A model generated the notes under the pieces. It saw nothing but the letters and a program-made list of their open reading frames with translations, searched no databases and was not told where the DNA came from. 64,000 nt of DNA from DATENM01 sp045807725 (GTDB lineage Bacteria > Acidobacteriota > Blastocatellia > UBA7656): NCBI GenBank assembly GCA_045807725.1, contig JBJMGV010000116.1, positions 30,588 through 94,587 of the forward strand. Direction: 5' to 3'. The position numbers and the translations under genes were made by a program. Positions within the stretch are counted from its first letter, which is position 1. Every line of letters begins with the position of its first letter. Positions 53,650 to 63,852 of the stretch are shown one piece after another.

Positions 53650-56600
53650 ATGCGCAAACGAATCTTTTCAACTCTTGTGATCGTGCTCTCGTTGGCGTCC
53701 ATTACGGTTGCCACTTTTGTGGCGCAACGGGCGGCGCAGCGGGCGAAGTCCTCAACGCCAACCGCCACGGGCGGGCAGACAACGGCTAAAGGTAAGTCGC
53801 CGGCTAATCGCAATGCCGCCGCTGCGCCGACGCCTGTGCGCCAGCCCGATCCGAATCGCGCCCCGCAAACTGCCGTTGACGACGCGCTCTACACCAGCGA
53901 AGAGTTTTTCGGCACGCAGGCATCCGTCACGCGGCCTTATGCCGTCGCGCTGGAACGCGTTGACGCGCTGCTCTCGCAATATCCCAAAGACGCGCGATTG
54001 CACCTGCACGCGGCGCGGCTGTCCGAGCGGTTGAGCCGCTTCGACGTTGCCGGCAACGAGATGGCGGTCTACGCCGACCTCAAGCGGCGCTCGCCCGACG
54101 CGCTCAGGCGATTGGCGAGCTTCTATCACAACCGCGCCCGCTTTGCCGACGAAGTGAAGACGCTGGTCGAGCTTGCCAAAGCGTTGCCCATCACTGATCG
54201 CGCGCCTCTCTACAAACAGGCCGCCGGACTTGTGCGCTCTTACTCGCTCAAAGATTACAAGCCCGCCGACTTCTTCGCTGAACTCGTCGCCGCCGATCCA
54301 ACCAACCTTCAACCGATTAAAGATTATGTCGAAGAGTTGCACCTTGCCGGTGATCGCACGGAAGCGTTGAACGTGCTGGCCGCGTATCAGCCGAAGTTCG
54401 CCGGCCAGTTGGCTTACTTTTTGAAGACGCGCGCCGCGATGCTCGAAGAACAGAGCGACCGCCGCGCCGCCGAACAGGTTTATGATGCGGCCTTCGATCC
54501 GACCTGGCCGCGCGCCATCAGCGGCGATTATTACGAACTGCTGCGCCGCTTCGGGCGCTATCGCACGGTGCGCCGCTCGCTGCAAGAACGCGCCCGCACC
54601 GCGAGCGATCTCAACACCGTCGCGCGGCTTTTTAGTATTTACTCTTACGAAGGCAACTTTGAGCCGGCGTCTCGATTGCTGCGCGAACTCGAAGACCGCC
54701 GCGCCGGTCGCACGTCACAACGCCCAGCAACATCGAGCGGCGCGACACAACCGACGACGGTGAGCGCGTCGTGGAATGGCCGCGAGCTTGACACCGTAGC
54801 CGCGATGTTTGCTTCCATCGGCGACTTCGATCAGGCGTCGCGCTATCTCTACACGCTCTACCTCGTCGGCGGTTTGCAACCGGGCAGCGGCTCGCGCGAA
54901 GAAGCATTGCATCGCCTCTTCCGCGTGATGCTCGACGCGGCAGGCACGCCGACCCGCGTAGCCGCAGGCGACCTTTCGCTTTATAAAGACATCGCGCAGG
55001 TGGACGCGCATCCCGGCTTTATGAACGGCGTGCTGTCGCTGATCCTGTCGGGCACAGACCCGGCCAGCGCATTCGCCACTCAAGAAAAAGCCGCCGCCGG
55101 TTATTTCAACCGCGCCTTCGCCTATCGCATCTTCACCGCGTTCAAACAGGAGTACGCGCAATCGAAGTACCTCGCCGATATGTACCTCGGCGTCACCGAA
55201 GTCTTCGCCGGACTCGGCGAACACCGGCTGGCCATCGACGCGGGCCGCGAATTCCAACAGCTCTATCCGAACTCGCCGCATTACGCAGAAGTATCGCTGC
55301 GCGTCGCGGACTCGTACGTCGCGTTGAAAGACCGCGCGGGCGAGCGCGTCATTCTCAACGACCTGCTCGACCGGCTGGCGCGCTCGCGTCCGAAAGGGCG
55401 ACCGCTGGTTGCGACTTCATCGAAGCGCTGGACCTATGGCATCTCGCCGGCATTCGATAAGCTGGTAGACCGCATCAAGTACAACATCGAAGCCTACAGC
55501 GACACCTACGACCCGACCGAAGACAGCGCGGCGACCAACTCCGACGACAGCAACAGCGACGCGGATGAAGACGAGCCGACCTCGTTTAGTAATGAAAGCG
55601 ACAAACAGGGGCCAACCTACAGCAGCGTGCTTGAACGCTATGTCTCGTCGCTGGCTGCTGATGAGAAGAAGACTGAAACCGTCACCTTCTTCTGGAACGA
55701 AATCCGCAAACACCCGCGCGAGGAAGGACTCTATGAACGCTTCCTGCGCTGGCTCGGTTCGGCTGAGCTGGTCAACGACCAGCTGAAGGCGTACAACGCG
55801 GCGATACGCCAGTTCGACTCGAACACTTGGTATCACCGGCTGGGCCGCTGGTACGTGCGCCAGAAACGTGGCCGCGAATTGCAGCGTTACTCACAGCAGC
55901 TCATCAATGTCTTCGACGAAGACGAGATCACCGAATACCTGTTGCGCTTCGCCGGCTATGGCTCATTGCCCAAGGGCGACGACCTGAATTGGGATCAACG
56001 CTTCGCGTTCGATATGTACAGCTACGCGCACCTGCGCTTCCCGCAAAATCTCTTATTCGTGCGCGGCATGCTGACTTACCTGGCGACGCAAAAAGACCTG
56101 ACGCCGTGGGCGAAGCTTTCAGCGCAGTACTACTTCGCCGACCGCTCCATACGCGAGCCGTTCCTCGCCTACCTTTCAAAGAACAACGAGTTGCGCGACC
56201 GCTATGCGCAAGCGCGGGGTCGGGTGTCAGGAGCCGGGAGACAGGGCGCGAATCCCGATACCACATCCGGCCCCCGGCCCCCGGCCCCTGGCCCTTACGC
56301 GGTCTTCGCGGCGGACGCGGCGTTGTGGCTGTCGCATCATGACGAAGCGATTGATGCGTATCGGAAATTGGCGACGTTGTATCCGGGTGAGCCGCAGTAC
56401 GCCGCGCGACTCGCCGACCTGACGCGCTCGTTCGGCCAGCAGTCCGACAAGTTCTACGAAGAGTCCGCGCAGACGCTGGCTTCGATGGCCGACATCTATC
56501 CTTCCGAACACGAGTATCGCATCAAGGCCGGCGAAGCCTATGCGGAGCTTGGCGACTTCAAGCGCGCCGGCGCGGAGTGGAACAAGCTGACCGCGCTTGA

Positions 56601-59600
56601 GCCGGGCGAGCGCAACACCTATCTCGAAGTCGCTACCGTCTTCTGGGATTACTATCAATTCGACGATGCGCTGCGCGTCTTCAAAGAGCTGCGCCACCAG
56701 ACCGGCGATTCGACGATTTATGCGTATCGCGTCGGCGCGGTCTACGAAGGCAAAGGCGATATGGACGCCGCCATCGCCGAGTACGTCAAGGTGCTGCCCG
56801 AAGCCGGCGACGGTCGCGCGACGGTGGCAAAGCGGCTGGCGCAACTCTCAAGGCGCGCGGGACTCGAAGCGAAGATCGCTGCTGCATACAACCAGGCGCG
56901 CGCGGCCAAGCCGAACGATTGGGAGATGGTAATCGGTTACGCGCTCTATAACGTCGAGCGCGAGCATCAGGCCGAAGCGCTTGCCGGCATTCGCACTGAA
57001 GTCTCGCGTTCAAGTGATGTCGAATTTCTCGAATCGGTGCGCGATTTCTTCCAGTATATTCTGCGGCCCGAAGACGAGCAGCAGGTTATCACGCGGCTGG
57101 CGCAGGTAGCCCGCGACGAGCGCGAGGCGATGACCTATCGTTTGCAACTCGCGGCCTTTCTCGAACGCCACAATCAGGTGGACGACGCCATCAAGCAAGT
57201 GGATAAGCTGGTCGCCGACTACCCGACCAACGTCGGCATCATTGAAGAATCGGCGCAGTTCTACTGGCGCGCGGGATTGCTTGACCGCGCGCTCGATCTA
57301 TACAAGCGGACGCTTGCGCGGGCGCAGGGGCCGAACCGCCGCCTGCTGACGTTGCAGTACGCGCGCCGACTGGTCGAAGCCAACAAGCTGGGCGATGCCG
57401 AGACGACGCTGCGCGCTTTTTATAACGAGAACCGCAGCGACACCGAAGTCTTCGGCGAACTGGTGCGCACGCTCGGCGCAGAGAACAAGATGAATGACCT
57501 TGCGGCGCTCTATCAGGACGCCTTCAAGGACGTGAAAGAATCGGGCCTCACCGGCGACGATGCGAAAGCGCAAATCGCCGAGCTGCGCGGCGGCTTGATC
57601 CGCACCTACACGTCGCTGAACAAGCCGACCGACGCGGTAGACCAGTACATCGAAATCATCAACCTCTTCCCCGAAGACGAAGAACGATTGGCGACAGCTT
57701 ATGAGTATGCTGAATCACACAACCTGCTCGACCGGCTGATGGCCTACTACGAAAAGCTGACCAAAGATTCATATAAGAATTATCGCTGGCAACTGGTGCT
57801 TGGTCGCATCTATGACCGGCGCGGCAACCTGCCGGGCGCGACCGAACAGTTCCGCAACGCCGTCATCAACGAGCCTGAGCGCGCGGACTTTCGGCTGACG
57901 CTGGCGACCCTGTTGACGCGACAGCGGCGCTATGACGAAGCCATCACGGTCTTGCGCGACGGCTGGCGGCTGGCGGGCCGTGACCCCGCGTGGCTCACAG
58001 AGGTCGCGCGTATACAGGTGCTACAGGGCAAGCGCGATGAGGCCGTGCAGACATTGCGGCAAGCGCTCGCCTCGAAGAAAGACGCGAAGATTGCGGATCA
58101 GCTACAAGTGGCGCAACGGCTCCAGGGGTGGGGACTCTACGCCGAGGCCGTCCGCGTTTACGAAACCGCCTTCGCCGGTTATCCGAAAGTGATGAAGGAC
58201 GAGTATATCGGCGGCGACGCGATCAACGGTTACGTGCTGGCGCTGGTGCGAACGCAGCCCGTGGCGCAGGTCTATCAGAAGCTCGAACGGATGCGCGCGC
58301 AGTACGTCGCCATCGGCAATAACTCGTCCGACACTGACGGCTATCGCGCCAAAAGTATGGCGCAATCCATTGACAACGCCGTCCGCGAAGACTTTGCCAG
58401 GGGCGTGATTGATTACGGCAGCTCGCAAGATGCCGCCGCCGTCGCGCAATCGCTGTTGAATGCAGCGGCGAAGCTGAACAGCTACGGCGACGCTGATGAA
58501 TTACGCCGCTTGCTCGGCACGGCGCGCAACGCCAACCTGATCGAAGCCGAAGAGAAGATTCAAACACAACTGAAGGACACGGCCTTTGCCGCGCGCCCGG
58601 CTGATCCGACTTCGACGACCGGCGATTCTGGTTACTACAGCGAGTTGCGCGCGCTGGCGGCGTTCTATGATCGGCACGCGGCTTATGCGAAGGCGGCTGA
58701 AATGCTGGCGGCTGAATACCGGCGCGAGTCGAAGAAGGGCCGCTTCGATTATCAGAATGAGATCGCTTCGCAATACCGGCTGGCGGGCGACACACCGCGA
58801 GAGCTTGAGTCGCTGCGCGCGGCTTACCGCGAGACAAGCGGCGCGGAAGTGACCAGCAACGTCGATTGGGTCGAGCGCTATCTGTCGCTCGTCTATGCCG
58901 CGAATCAACGCGATGAATTAGAGCGGCTGGCCACGAGTGATAGCCCTTACCAGATTCAACTGATCAACTTCTTCATCGAGAAGAACGATCAGCAATTGGC
59001 GCGCAAGGCGATCAACAGCGCGGCGCGCTCCAATGCGTGGAAGGCATCGCGCAGCGGCGAGGTCGGCTTGTTCGTGCGCGACATGTCGGCGGAAACCGAA
59101 GCCTTCTTTAAGCGTGCCCTCGACGTTAAGTCAATCGGCGAGATGCTCAAGCGCCAGGTGGATAACAAACAAATCCTGCTCGGCGATGACTGGTTCGTGG
59201 CGGCGCGTAATTACGGTTACTGGCTCGGCCTGTCGCCGCAACGCGCCAAAGAGAGCTTGCGTTTCATCGCCGGCGAGATCGAAGGCCACCCGGCCAGCGA
59301 GAAGGCGCAGCTTGAGTTGGCCGCTTATTATCTCGATCACAAAGACGCCACGCGAGCGGCGGCGCACACAGACATTGCTGCCGAGATCGCGCCGTCGAGC
59401 CGCGAGGTGATCATCACACGCGGCTTGATCGCTCTGGCGCGCGGCGACCGCAAAGGCGCAATCGAGCAGTGGGGCCGCCTGATGAGCGGGCGTGTCGGAG
59501 TCGGCGACGCGCAAATTTACTTGAAGGTGATGGCCGACAATAATCTGCTGCGCGAAGCGTTGCCGCAACTACAAAACTTCATCGTCGGCTTTGTCAACTA

Positions 59601-61497
59601 CCAGACCCGGCGCAAGAACAGCGACGGCGATATCAGCCTGCTCGACGTGCTGGTGCGCGATATCGCCAACCGCGCGCGCGGCGATGCGAAGCTGACCAAT
59701 GATGTAGCGACCTTCTTCCACACGACGATTACCGACCTCGGTGAGAATACCTCTGTCGGGCAATTGCTGATTAACGAGAACCTGCTGCCCGAAGCATCGT
59801 TGGCCAGCATCTACCGCGCTTTGCATCAGCGCTTCAGCGATCAAGCGGCGGCGACGTTCGGCACGTCGGGTTACGAGTATGGGCCGGCCCGCGAGTTGGC
59901 AGACTTCCGTCGCAAGTTTGTGGACTACATGATTCGCAACCGCCAGTACGACGAAGCGCGCTTGCTCATCAGCACGATTCGCAATGAGCTGGCCGATGCG
60001 CGGCTGGCGCTCAAGGCCACAGGCGACGACAGCAGCATGAGCAGTGAAGAGAGCCGCTACAACTGGCTGCCGCTGGCTTCGGCGCTCGTTGAGCTGCGCG
60101 GCGGCAAAGACGCGACGAAAGCCATCGCCGAGTTGCGTTCGTACTGCGGACTCGCCGGCGCGGCAGACAAGCCGTCCGATGTCGTGCAGGAAGACGGCAG
60201 CCGCATTCACGGCGATTGCGTCAACGCTTACAACCTGCTGCTGGCCGAAGGACGCGAAGCCGATGCCGATGCGTTGCTGTATGACGCGTATCGCGTGGCG
60301 GCGCGCTCGCGCTCGGTTGACGAAGGCAGCATCGCCGGGCTTGCCGAGATCGAAGCGCGGCGCGGCCATCAGGATGAAGCGTCACGGTTGTTGCGAATGC
60401 TGGTCGAGCGTTCGACGGATAATCAGCGCGCCCTGCTGCTGGCCGCCGAGACTGCCGCGCGCATCTCGCATTACGCCGAGGCGATTGATTTCCGCGAGCA
60501 ACTGGCGCGCGCTAATCCCGGCGATGCGAACAATCGCTTAGAGCTGGCGCGGGTCGTTGCCGCGTCGGGCAAAGGCGGCGACGCGCTTGAGCGAATTGCG
60601 ACATTGATTACAGAGCAGGCGACGCCGAACCGCACCCGCGCGCAGGCCGCTGAAGTCGTCGGCGACCTCGTGCGCGCCGACCGCTCGCTGGCTTCACGCG
60701 CTGCTTCATTATTCGAGGCACGAGCCGCGCAAGGTGACGCCGGCGCATTGCTCGCTCGCGCTGCCGCGAGCGATGCAAGCGGCAATCGGGATGAAGCAGG
60801 CGCCGCGCTCAATCGCATCACCACGGGGCCATTAGCTGCCGCCGCGCAAGCGAAACTCGGTGCGATGGCGCTCGCGTCAAACAATCAAGCCGAAGCTATC
60901 AGTCGCTTCGAGCGTGCGCTTTACCTCGACGCCGATGGCGAATTGACCGAGGCGATTGCTTACACGACGCCTGGCCCGCGCGCGCAGTTGATCGCGCTTT
61001 ACAGTCGCACGTCACGCGACCTGGCCGCCGTGCGACTCGCCGAAGAGAGCAGCGATTCGGATGAGTATGGACAGCGCAAGCACGGGCTATTGAGTTCGGC
61101 AGTTCGCAAGGCGCTGACTTCGGGCAGCGAACAGGCGGGCAATCAAGCGACGGACGTTTCATTCCAGCCGTCAATGGATGTGGCGCGGTCGCGCACGCCG
61201 GGCCTGCGCACCATCGCCGAGTTGAACGAAGCGGCGATGGCCAGATTGCGAGTTGATCTGGTTGCTTCGCTGGTCGAATCGGCGGCGCGGCTCGGACAAC
61301 TGGATCGCGCGATTGCGCTCGAACGACTGCGCGCGATTGAAGCGCGCAAGGCCGACGAGAAGACGGCGATTGAGAAGCGCATCGCCGAGTTGCTGGCTGC
61401 CGAGCAGGCGCGGCAGGCGCGCAACGCGCAACTCTTACGCGTGGATCAACAGAACACGGCGGGTTCGATCTACGCCGCGCGGGTGATCGGAAGGTAA
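53650..61497 (+). CDS. Giant TPR-repeat protein
   Basis: 2615 residues. An N-terminal signal or anchor segment (about 5-25) is followed by an Ala/Pro/Thr linker, then helical tetratricopeptide-type repeats over nearly the whole length (for example HLHAARLSERLSRFDVAGNE, EYRIKAGEAYAELGDFKRAG, FRLTLATLLTRQRRYDEAI). An acidic insertion lies near residues 635-655 (DSNSDADEDEP). Residues about 856-881 (GRVSGAGRQGANPD, then a Pro-rich run) are encoded by a heptad inverted element inserted in frame. It probably acts outside the inner membrane as a scaffold. It is followed 11 bp later by the DUF3352-like gene, indicating a shared operon. AGGTGAT lies upstream of ATG. Confidence 0.87.
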   Translation: MRKRIFSTLVIVLSLASITVATFVAQRAAQRAKSSTPTATGGQTTAKGKSPANRNAAAAPTPVRQPDPNRAPQTAVDDALYTSEEFFGTQASVTRPYAVALERVDALLSQYPKDARLHLHAARLSERLSRFDVAGNEMAVYADLKRRSPDALRRLASFYHNRARFADEVKTLVELAKALPITDRAPLYKQAAGLVRSYSLKDYKPADFFAELVAADPTNLQPIKDYVEELHLAGDRTEALNVLAAYQPKFAGQLAYFLKTRAAMLEEQSDRRAAEQVYDAAFDPTWPRAISGDYYELLRRFGRYRTVRRSLQERARTASDLNTVARLFSIYSYEGNFEPASRLLRELEDRRAGRTSQRPATSSGATQPTTVSASWNGRELDTVAAMFASIGDFDQASRYLYTLYLVGGLQPGSGSREEALHRLFRVMLDAAGTPTRVAAGDLSLYKDIAQVDAHPGFMNGVLSLILSGTDPASAFATQEKAAAGYFNRAFAYRIFTAFKQEYAQSKYLADMYLGVTEVFAGLGEHRLAIDAGREFQQLYPNSPHYAEVSLRVADSYVALKDRAGERVILNDLLDRLARSRPKGRPLVATSSKRWTYGISPAFDKLVDRIKYNIEAYSDTYDPTEDSAATNSDDSNSDADEDEPTSFSNESDKQGPTYSSVLERYVSSLAADEKKTETVTFFWNEIRKHPREEGLYERFLRWLGSAELVNDQLKAYNAAIRQFDSNTWYHRLGRWYVRQKRGRELQRYSQQLINVFDEDEITEYLLRFAGYGSLPKGDDLNWDQRFAFDMYSYAHLRFPQNLLFVRGMLTYLATQKDLTPWAKLSAQYYFADRSIREPFLAYLSKNNELRDRYAQARGRVSGAGRQGANPDTTSGPRPPAPGPYAVFAADAALWLSHHDEAIDAYRKLATLYPGEPQYAARLADLTRSFGQQSDKFYEESAQTLASMADIYPSEHEYRIKAGEAYAELGDFKRAGAEWNKLTALEPGERNTYLEVATVFWDYYQFDDALRVFKELRHQTGDSTIYAYRVGAVYEGKGDMDAAIAEYVKVLPEAGDGRATVAKRLAQLSRRAGLEAKIAAAYNQARAAKPNDWEMVIGYALYNVEREHQAEALAGIRTEVSRSSDVEFLESVRDFFQYILRPEDEQQVITRLAQVARDEREAMTYRLQLAAFLERHNQVDDAIKQVDKLVADYPTNVGIIEESAQFYWRAGLLDRALDLYKRTLARAQGPNRRLLTLQYARRLVEANKLGDAETTLRAFYNENRSDTEVFGELVRTLGAENKMNDLAALYQDAFKDVKESGLTGDDAKAQIAELRGGLIRTYTSLNKPTDAVDQYIEIINLFPEDEERLATAYEYAESHNLLDRLMAYYEKLTKDSYKNYRWQLVLGRIYDRRGNLPGATEQFRNAVINEPERADFRLTLATLLTRQRRYDEAITVLRDGWRLAGRDPAWLTEVARIQVLQGKRDEAVQTLRQALASKKDAKIADQLQVAQRLQGWGLYAEAVRVYETAFAGYPKVMKDEYIGGDAINGYVLALVRTQPVAQVYQKLERMRAQYVAIGNNSSDTDGYRAKSMAQSIDNAVREDFARGVIDYGSSQDAAAVAQSLLNAAAKLNSYGDADELRRLLGTARNANLIEAEEKIQTQLKDTAFAARPADPTSTTGDSGYYSELRALAAFYDRHAAYAKAAEMLAAEYRRESKKGRFDYQNEIASQYRLAGDTPRELESLRAAYRETSGAEVTSNVDWVERYLSLVYAANQRDELERLATSDSPYQIQLINFFIEKNDQQLARKAINSAARSNAWKASRSGEVGLFVRDMSAETEAFFKRALDVKSIGEMLKRQVDNKQILLGDDWFVAARNYGYWLGLSPQRAKESLRFIAGEIEGHPASEKAQLELAAYYLDHKDATRAAAHTDIAAEIAPSSREVIITRGLIALARGDRKGAIEQWGRLMSGRVGVGDAQIYLKVMADNNLLREALPQLQNFIVGFVNYQTRRKNSDGDISLLDVLVRDIANRARGDAKLTNDVATFFHTTITDLGENTSVGQLLINENLLPEASLASIYRALHQRFSDQAAATFGTSGYEYGPARELADFRRKFVDYMIRNRQYDEARLLISTIRNELADARLALKATGDDSSMSSEESRYNWLPLASALVELRGGKDATKAIAELRSYCGLAGAADKPSDVVQEDGSRIHGDCVNAYNLLLAEGREADADALLYDAYRVAARSRSVDEGSIAGLAEIEARRGHQDEASRLLRMLVERSTDNQRALLLAAETAARISHYAEAIDFREQLARANPGDANNRLELARVVAASGKGGDALERIATLITEQATPNRTRAQAAEVVGDLVRADRSLASRAASLFEARAAQGDAGALLARAAASDASGNRDEAGAALNRITTGPLAAAAQAKLGAMALASNNQAEAISRFERALYLDADGELTEAIAYTTPGPRAQLIALYSRTSRDLAAVRLAEESSDSDEYGQRKHGLLSSAVRKALTSGSEQAGNQATDVSFQPSMDVARSRTPGLRTIAELNEAAMARLRVDLVASLVESAARLGQLDRAIALERLRAIEARKADEKTAIEKRIAELLAAEQARQARNAQLLRVDQQNTAGSIYAARVIGR
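56216..56292. repeat. Heptad inverted-arm element inside the TPR gene
   Basis: Eleven consecutive 7-bp units: GGGGTCG, GGTGTCA, GGAGCCG, GGAGACA, GGGCGCG, AATCCCG, ATACCAC, ATCCGGC, CCCCGGC, CCCCGGC, CCCTGGC. The first half is G-rich, the second half its C-rich inverse, as in the intergenic elements. The reading frame is kept. It encodes a Gly/Pro-rich linker unlike the TPR helices on either side. Confidence 0.85.
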
Positions 61498-61508
61498 AGG
61501 TGAACGAT

Positions 61509-63383
61509 ATGAAAGTGCTAAGAGCGATTGTCAGTCTCGTCGTCATTGTCGCGGCGCTGTGGCATTCATCGGATGGTCAGCCGCAGCGGCCATTGGCCGA
61601 GCAACTGCGGCTGGCCGGCGCGATGCCGCGCGGCGCGCTCGTCTATGTGCAGGCGCGCGACCTCTCGGCCTTGATGAAAGCGTGGACGGCTTCGACCGTG
61701 CGCAACAAGTTCTACGCCAGCCCAAGCTATACGGCTTTTTCAAAGTCGCGTGTGTTTTTGAAGTTTCAAGATCGGCGCGGCGACTTTGAAAAAGCGCTCG
61801 GCTTCGGCATTGACGAAGGCCGCTTGACCGAGATCGCCGGCGGCGCATCGGCGATTGCGGTCTACGACATCGGCAAGCTGGATATGATCTTCGTTACAGA
61901 GCTGGCACGCGAGAAGGCGCTGCTGACGACGATGTTCAAACAGCTCGCGCAATTTCAAGAGCGCAACTCAGACAGCGGCATCTACTACGCCAAAGATGTG
62001 CAGACTGACGGCGGCAGGTTGAGCCAGCAGTTCTGCTTCGCGCACGCCGGCGGCAAGCTGATCGTCACGACGAGCGAAGGCTTGATGATTCGCGCGCTCG
62101 CTGCCGTCAAGAACAATGGCGCGGATTCGCTGCTCGGCGACGTGATGGCCATTGCCGAGCAAGCGAAAGGCTTCGCCACACACGACCTGACGATGTGGCT
62201 CGACCAAGCACGCTTGAACCGCGACCGCTTGTTCAACAGCTATTGGATTCATCACAACGCCGGCGGCGAATTGAATGGCATCGAAAGCGGCCTGCTTGAC
62301 CTGCGCATCACGGCGCAGAACCTGACCGAGCAACGCTACTTCAAAGTAGGGGCCGGGGGCCGGGGGCCGGGGGCCGGACAGACGGCGGAAGCGTCGCTGA
62401 AGGGCAACGATGTGGCGGCGCTTTTGAAGTTCGCGCCCGCTGACGCGCAACTCGCCGAGGTCCATCCGCAGACTAAGTCCGAAGAACTGGCCGACACCGT
62501 AGCCAACGCGTTGTTCGGTCACTTGCCTGTTGCCGAACCGACGCGGCCCGACGTAACGACTCATTCGTCGTCTTCTTCAGATGAAGAGAGCGGCGGGCGC
62601 GTCGAACGCTATAGCCGCCTCGACGCGCGCTTCGACGTGGATGTGGATGACGAACAAGCGCCCGCGCGCGGCGGCAGTTCGCCCGCGCGCAAAGCCAAAG
62701 CGGTCGAATCGGCGCGAGCCGGTCAATCCTCTTTAGTAGCCGCCATCACAAAGCTTGCTCCCGTCGCCGTATGCGAGCTGACCCGCTCGAAGACTGACGC
62801 CGACCGTCCCTTTGTCCATTTCGAGCGCGCCGTCGTCATCGAGATGAAGACAGAATCGGCGCTTGATCGCGCCGCGCTCGAACGCGCCATCATCGAAGAG
62901 ATGCGGGCGCGGTTCGTCGTCGCCGGCGTAGACCCGCGCTTCAATTGGCAAGACGACGCCGGCGTGCGCGTGCTCGGCCAGTCGTTGCTTGAACAGGGCG
63001 CGGCTTACGTCGTCGCAGGGAAGTATCTGGTGCTCGCCGCGAACAAGCCGTTTGCGGCAGACATCGCGCAGGCCGCTGCCGCGACGACTGAGGCGGCGCG
63101 CATCGAGGGCAACGTTGGCTTCTACGCGATGGTGCGTGTCGCCGACGCAAAGCCGGTCTTCGATAAATTGATGGCGAAACTCGACGGCAAAGTCTCTGAG
63201 CCGCCCGCGCCGAAGGCGAAGAAAGAAGACCAGGAGGAGAGCGAAGACGAGAGCGCCGCCGAGATCAAATTCTTCAGCGACAATGTGTTGAGCCTAGTGT
63301 CAGCGACTACCATCCGCGACGTGCGCTTGCGCCGCGAGACGAGCGGGCCGCTGGTGAGCGAGCGGCTGGTGTATTCGTTTTAG
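61509..63383 (+). CDS. DUF3352-like exported protein
   Basis: 624 residues from ATG 61509, which follows AAGGTGA; a GTG nine bases upstream is less likely. A signal segment (about 1-20) precedes a large soluble region with repeated subdomains (MPRGALVYVQARDLSALMKA, then VYVQ-like strands) like the DUF3352-like protein at 44796. Two disordered insertions stand out: GAGGRGPGAG near residue 283, encoded by GGGGCCG heptads, and an acidic Ser-rich stretch near 355-405. The TAG stop is part of the first heptad of the following repeat element. Probably acts with the giant TPR protein; function unknown. Confidence 0.7.
   Translation: MKVLRAIVSLVVIVAALWHSSDGQPQRPLAEQLRLAGAMPRGALVYVQARDLSALMKAWTASTVRNKFYASPSYTAFSKSRVFLKFQDRRGDFEKALGFGIDEGRLTEIAGGASAIAVYDIGKLDMIFVTELAREKALLTTMFKQLAQFQERNSDSGIYYAKDVQTDGGRLSQQFCFAHAGGKLIVTTSEGLMIRALAAVKNNGADSLLGDVMAIAEQAKGFATHDLTMWLDQARLNRDRLFNSYWIHHNAGGELNGIESGLLDLRITAQNLTEQRYFKVGAGGRGPGAGQTAEASLKGNDVAALLKFAPADAQLAEVHPQTKSEELADTVANALFGHLPVAEPTRPDVTTHSSSSSDEESGGRVERYSRLDARFDVDVDDEQAPARGGSSPARKAKAVESARAGQSSLVAAITKLAPVAVCELTRSKTDADRPFVHFERAVVIEMKTESALDRAALERAIIEEMRARFVVAGVDPRFNWQDDAGVRVLGQSLLEQGAAYVVAGKYLVLAANKPFAADIAQAAAATTEAARIEGNVGFYAMVRVADAKPVFDKLMAKLDGKVSEPPAPKAKKEDQEESEDESAAEIKFFSDNVLSLVSATTIRDVRLRRETSGPLVSERLVYSF
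62349..62376. repeat. GGGGCCG heptads inside a coding region
   Basis: Four perfect tandem copies of GGGGCCG in the DUF3352-like gene, read as a Gly/Pro/Ala-rich linker. GGGGCC also occurs in heptads of the intergenic elements at 23602-23622 and 63424-63436. No inverted arm is visible here. Confidence 0.85.
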
Positions 63384-63851
63384 GAAGCAGGAAGCAGGAG
63401 GTAGGAGGCAGGAAGCAGGAGGCAGGGGCCGGGGCCAGTGATCAGTGGCCAGTGGCCAGTGGTCAGGAGTCAGTGGTTAGGAGTCAGTGGTTAGGAGTCA
63501 GTGGTTAGTTCGGGCAAGCTCCGTTAGGAGCGCGATGTTTATAGTTCACGATGCAGTAGATCAAACAAGCTCCGTTAGGAGCGCAATGTTTATAGTCAAC
63601 GATGCCATAGATCAAACAAGCTCCGTTAGGAGCGCAATGTTTATAGTTATGCAGTTGATTGAGTCTTCAAGCTCCGTAGGAGCGGGATGTCAACATCACG
63701 CCCCTACGGGGCTTCGTCATCTCCATCAGCTATATCTATAAACATCGCGCTCCTGACGGAGCTTGAAGATTAAACCGCCCGCGTTACTATAAACATCACG
63801 CTCCTGACGGAGCTTGGGGAACTAGCCACTATCAACTAGCCACTAGCCACT
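63382..63851. repeat. Composite element: heptad arms enclosing a 51-bp-period palindromic array
   Basis: About 19 heptads (AGGAAGC, AGGAGGC, AGTGGCC, AGGAGTC, AGTGGTT and variants) run from the stop codon of the preceding gene to 63514. Then 30-bp repeats start at 63515, 63566 and 63617 (CAAGCTCC, GTTA, GGAGC, ending ATGTTTATAG) with 21-bp spacers, and a variant at 63668 followed by GCCCCTACGGGGC. Inverted copies follow at 63736-63765 and 63787-63816, again 21 bp apart, and then inverted heptads (AGCCACT, ATCAACT, AGCCACT, AGCCACT) to about 63851. The gap 63384-63874 contains no gene. Confidence 0.9.
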
Positions 63852-63852
63852 A

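Noticed and set aside
63515..63816. CRISPR array
   Set aside because: The 30-bp repeats are regular, but the spacers are only 21 bp. The first two spacers resemble each other, repeats occur in both orientations, and no cas gene is present. Better explained as REP-like repeats.
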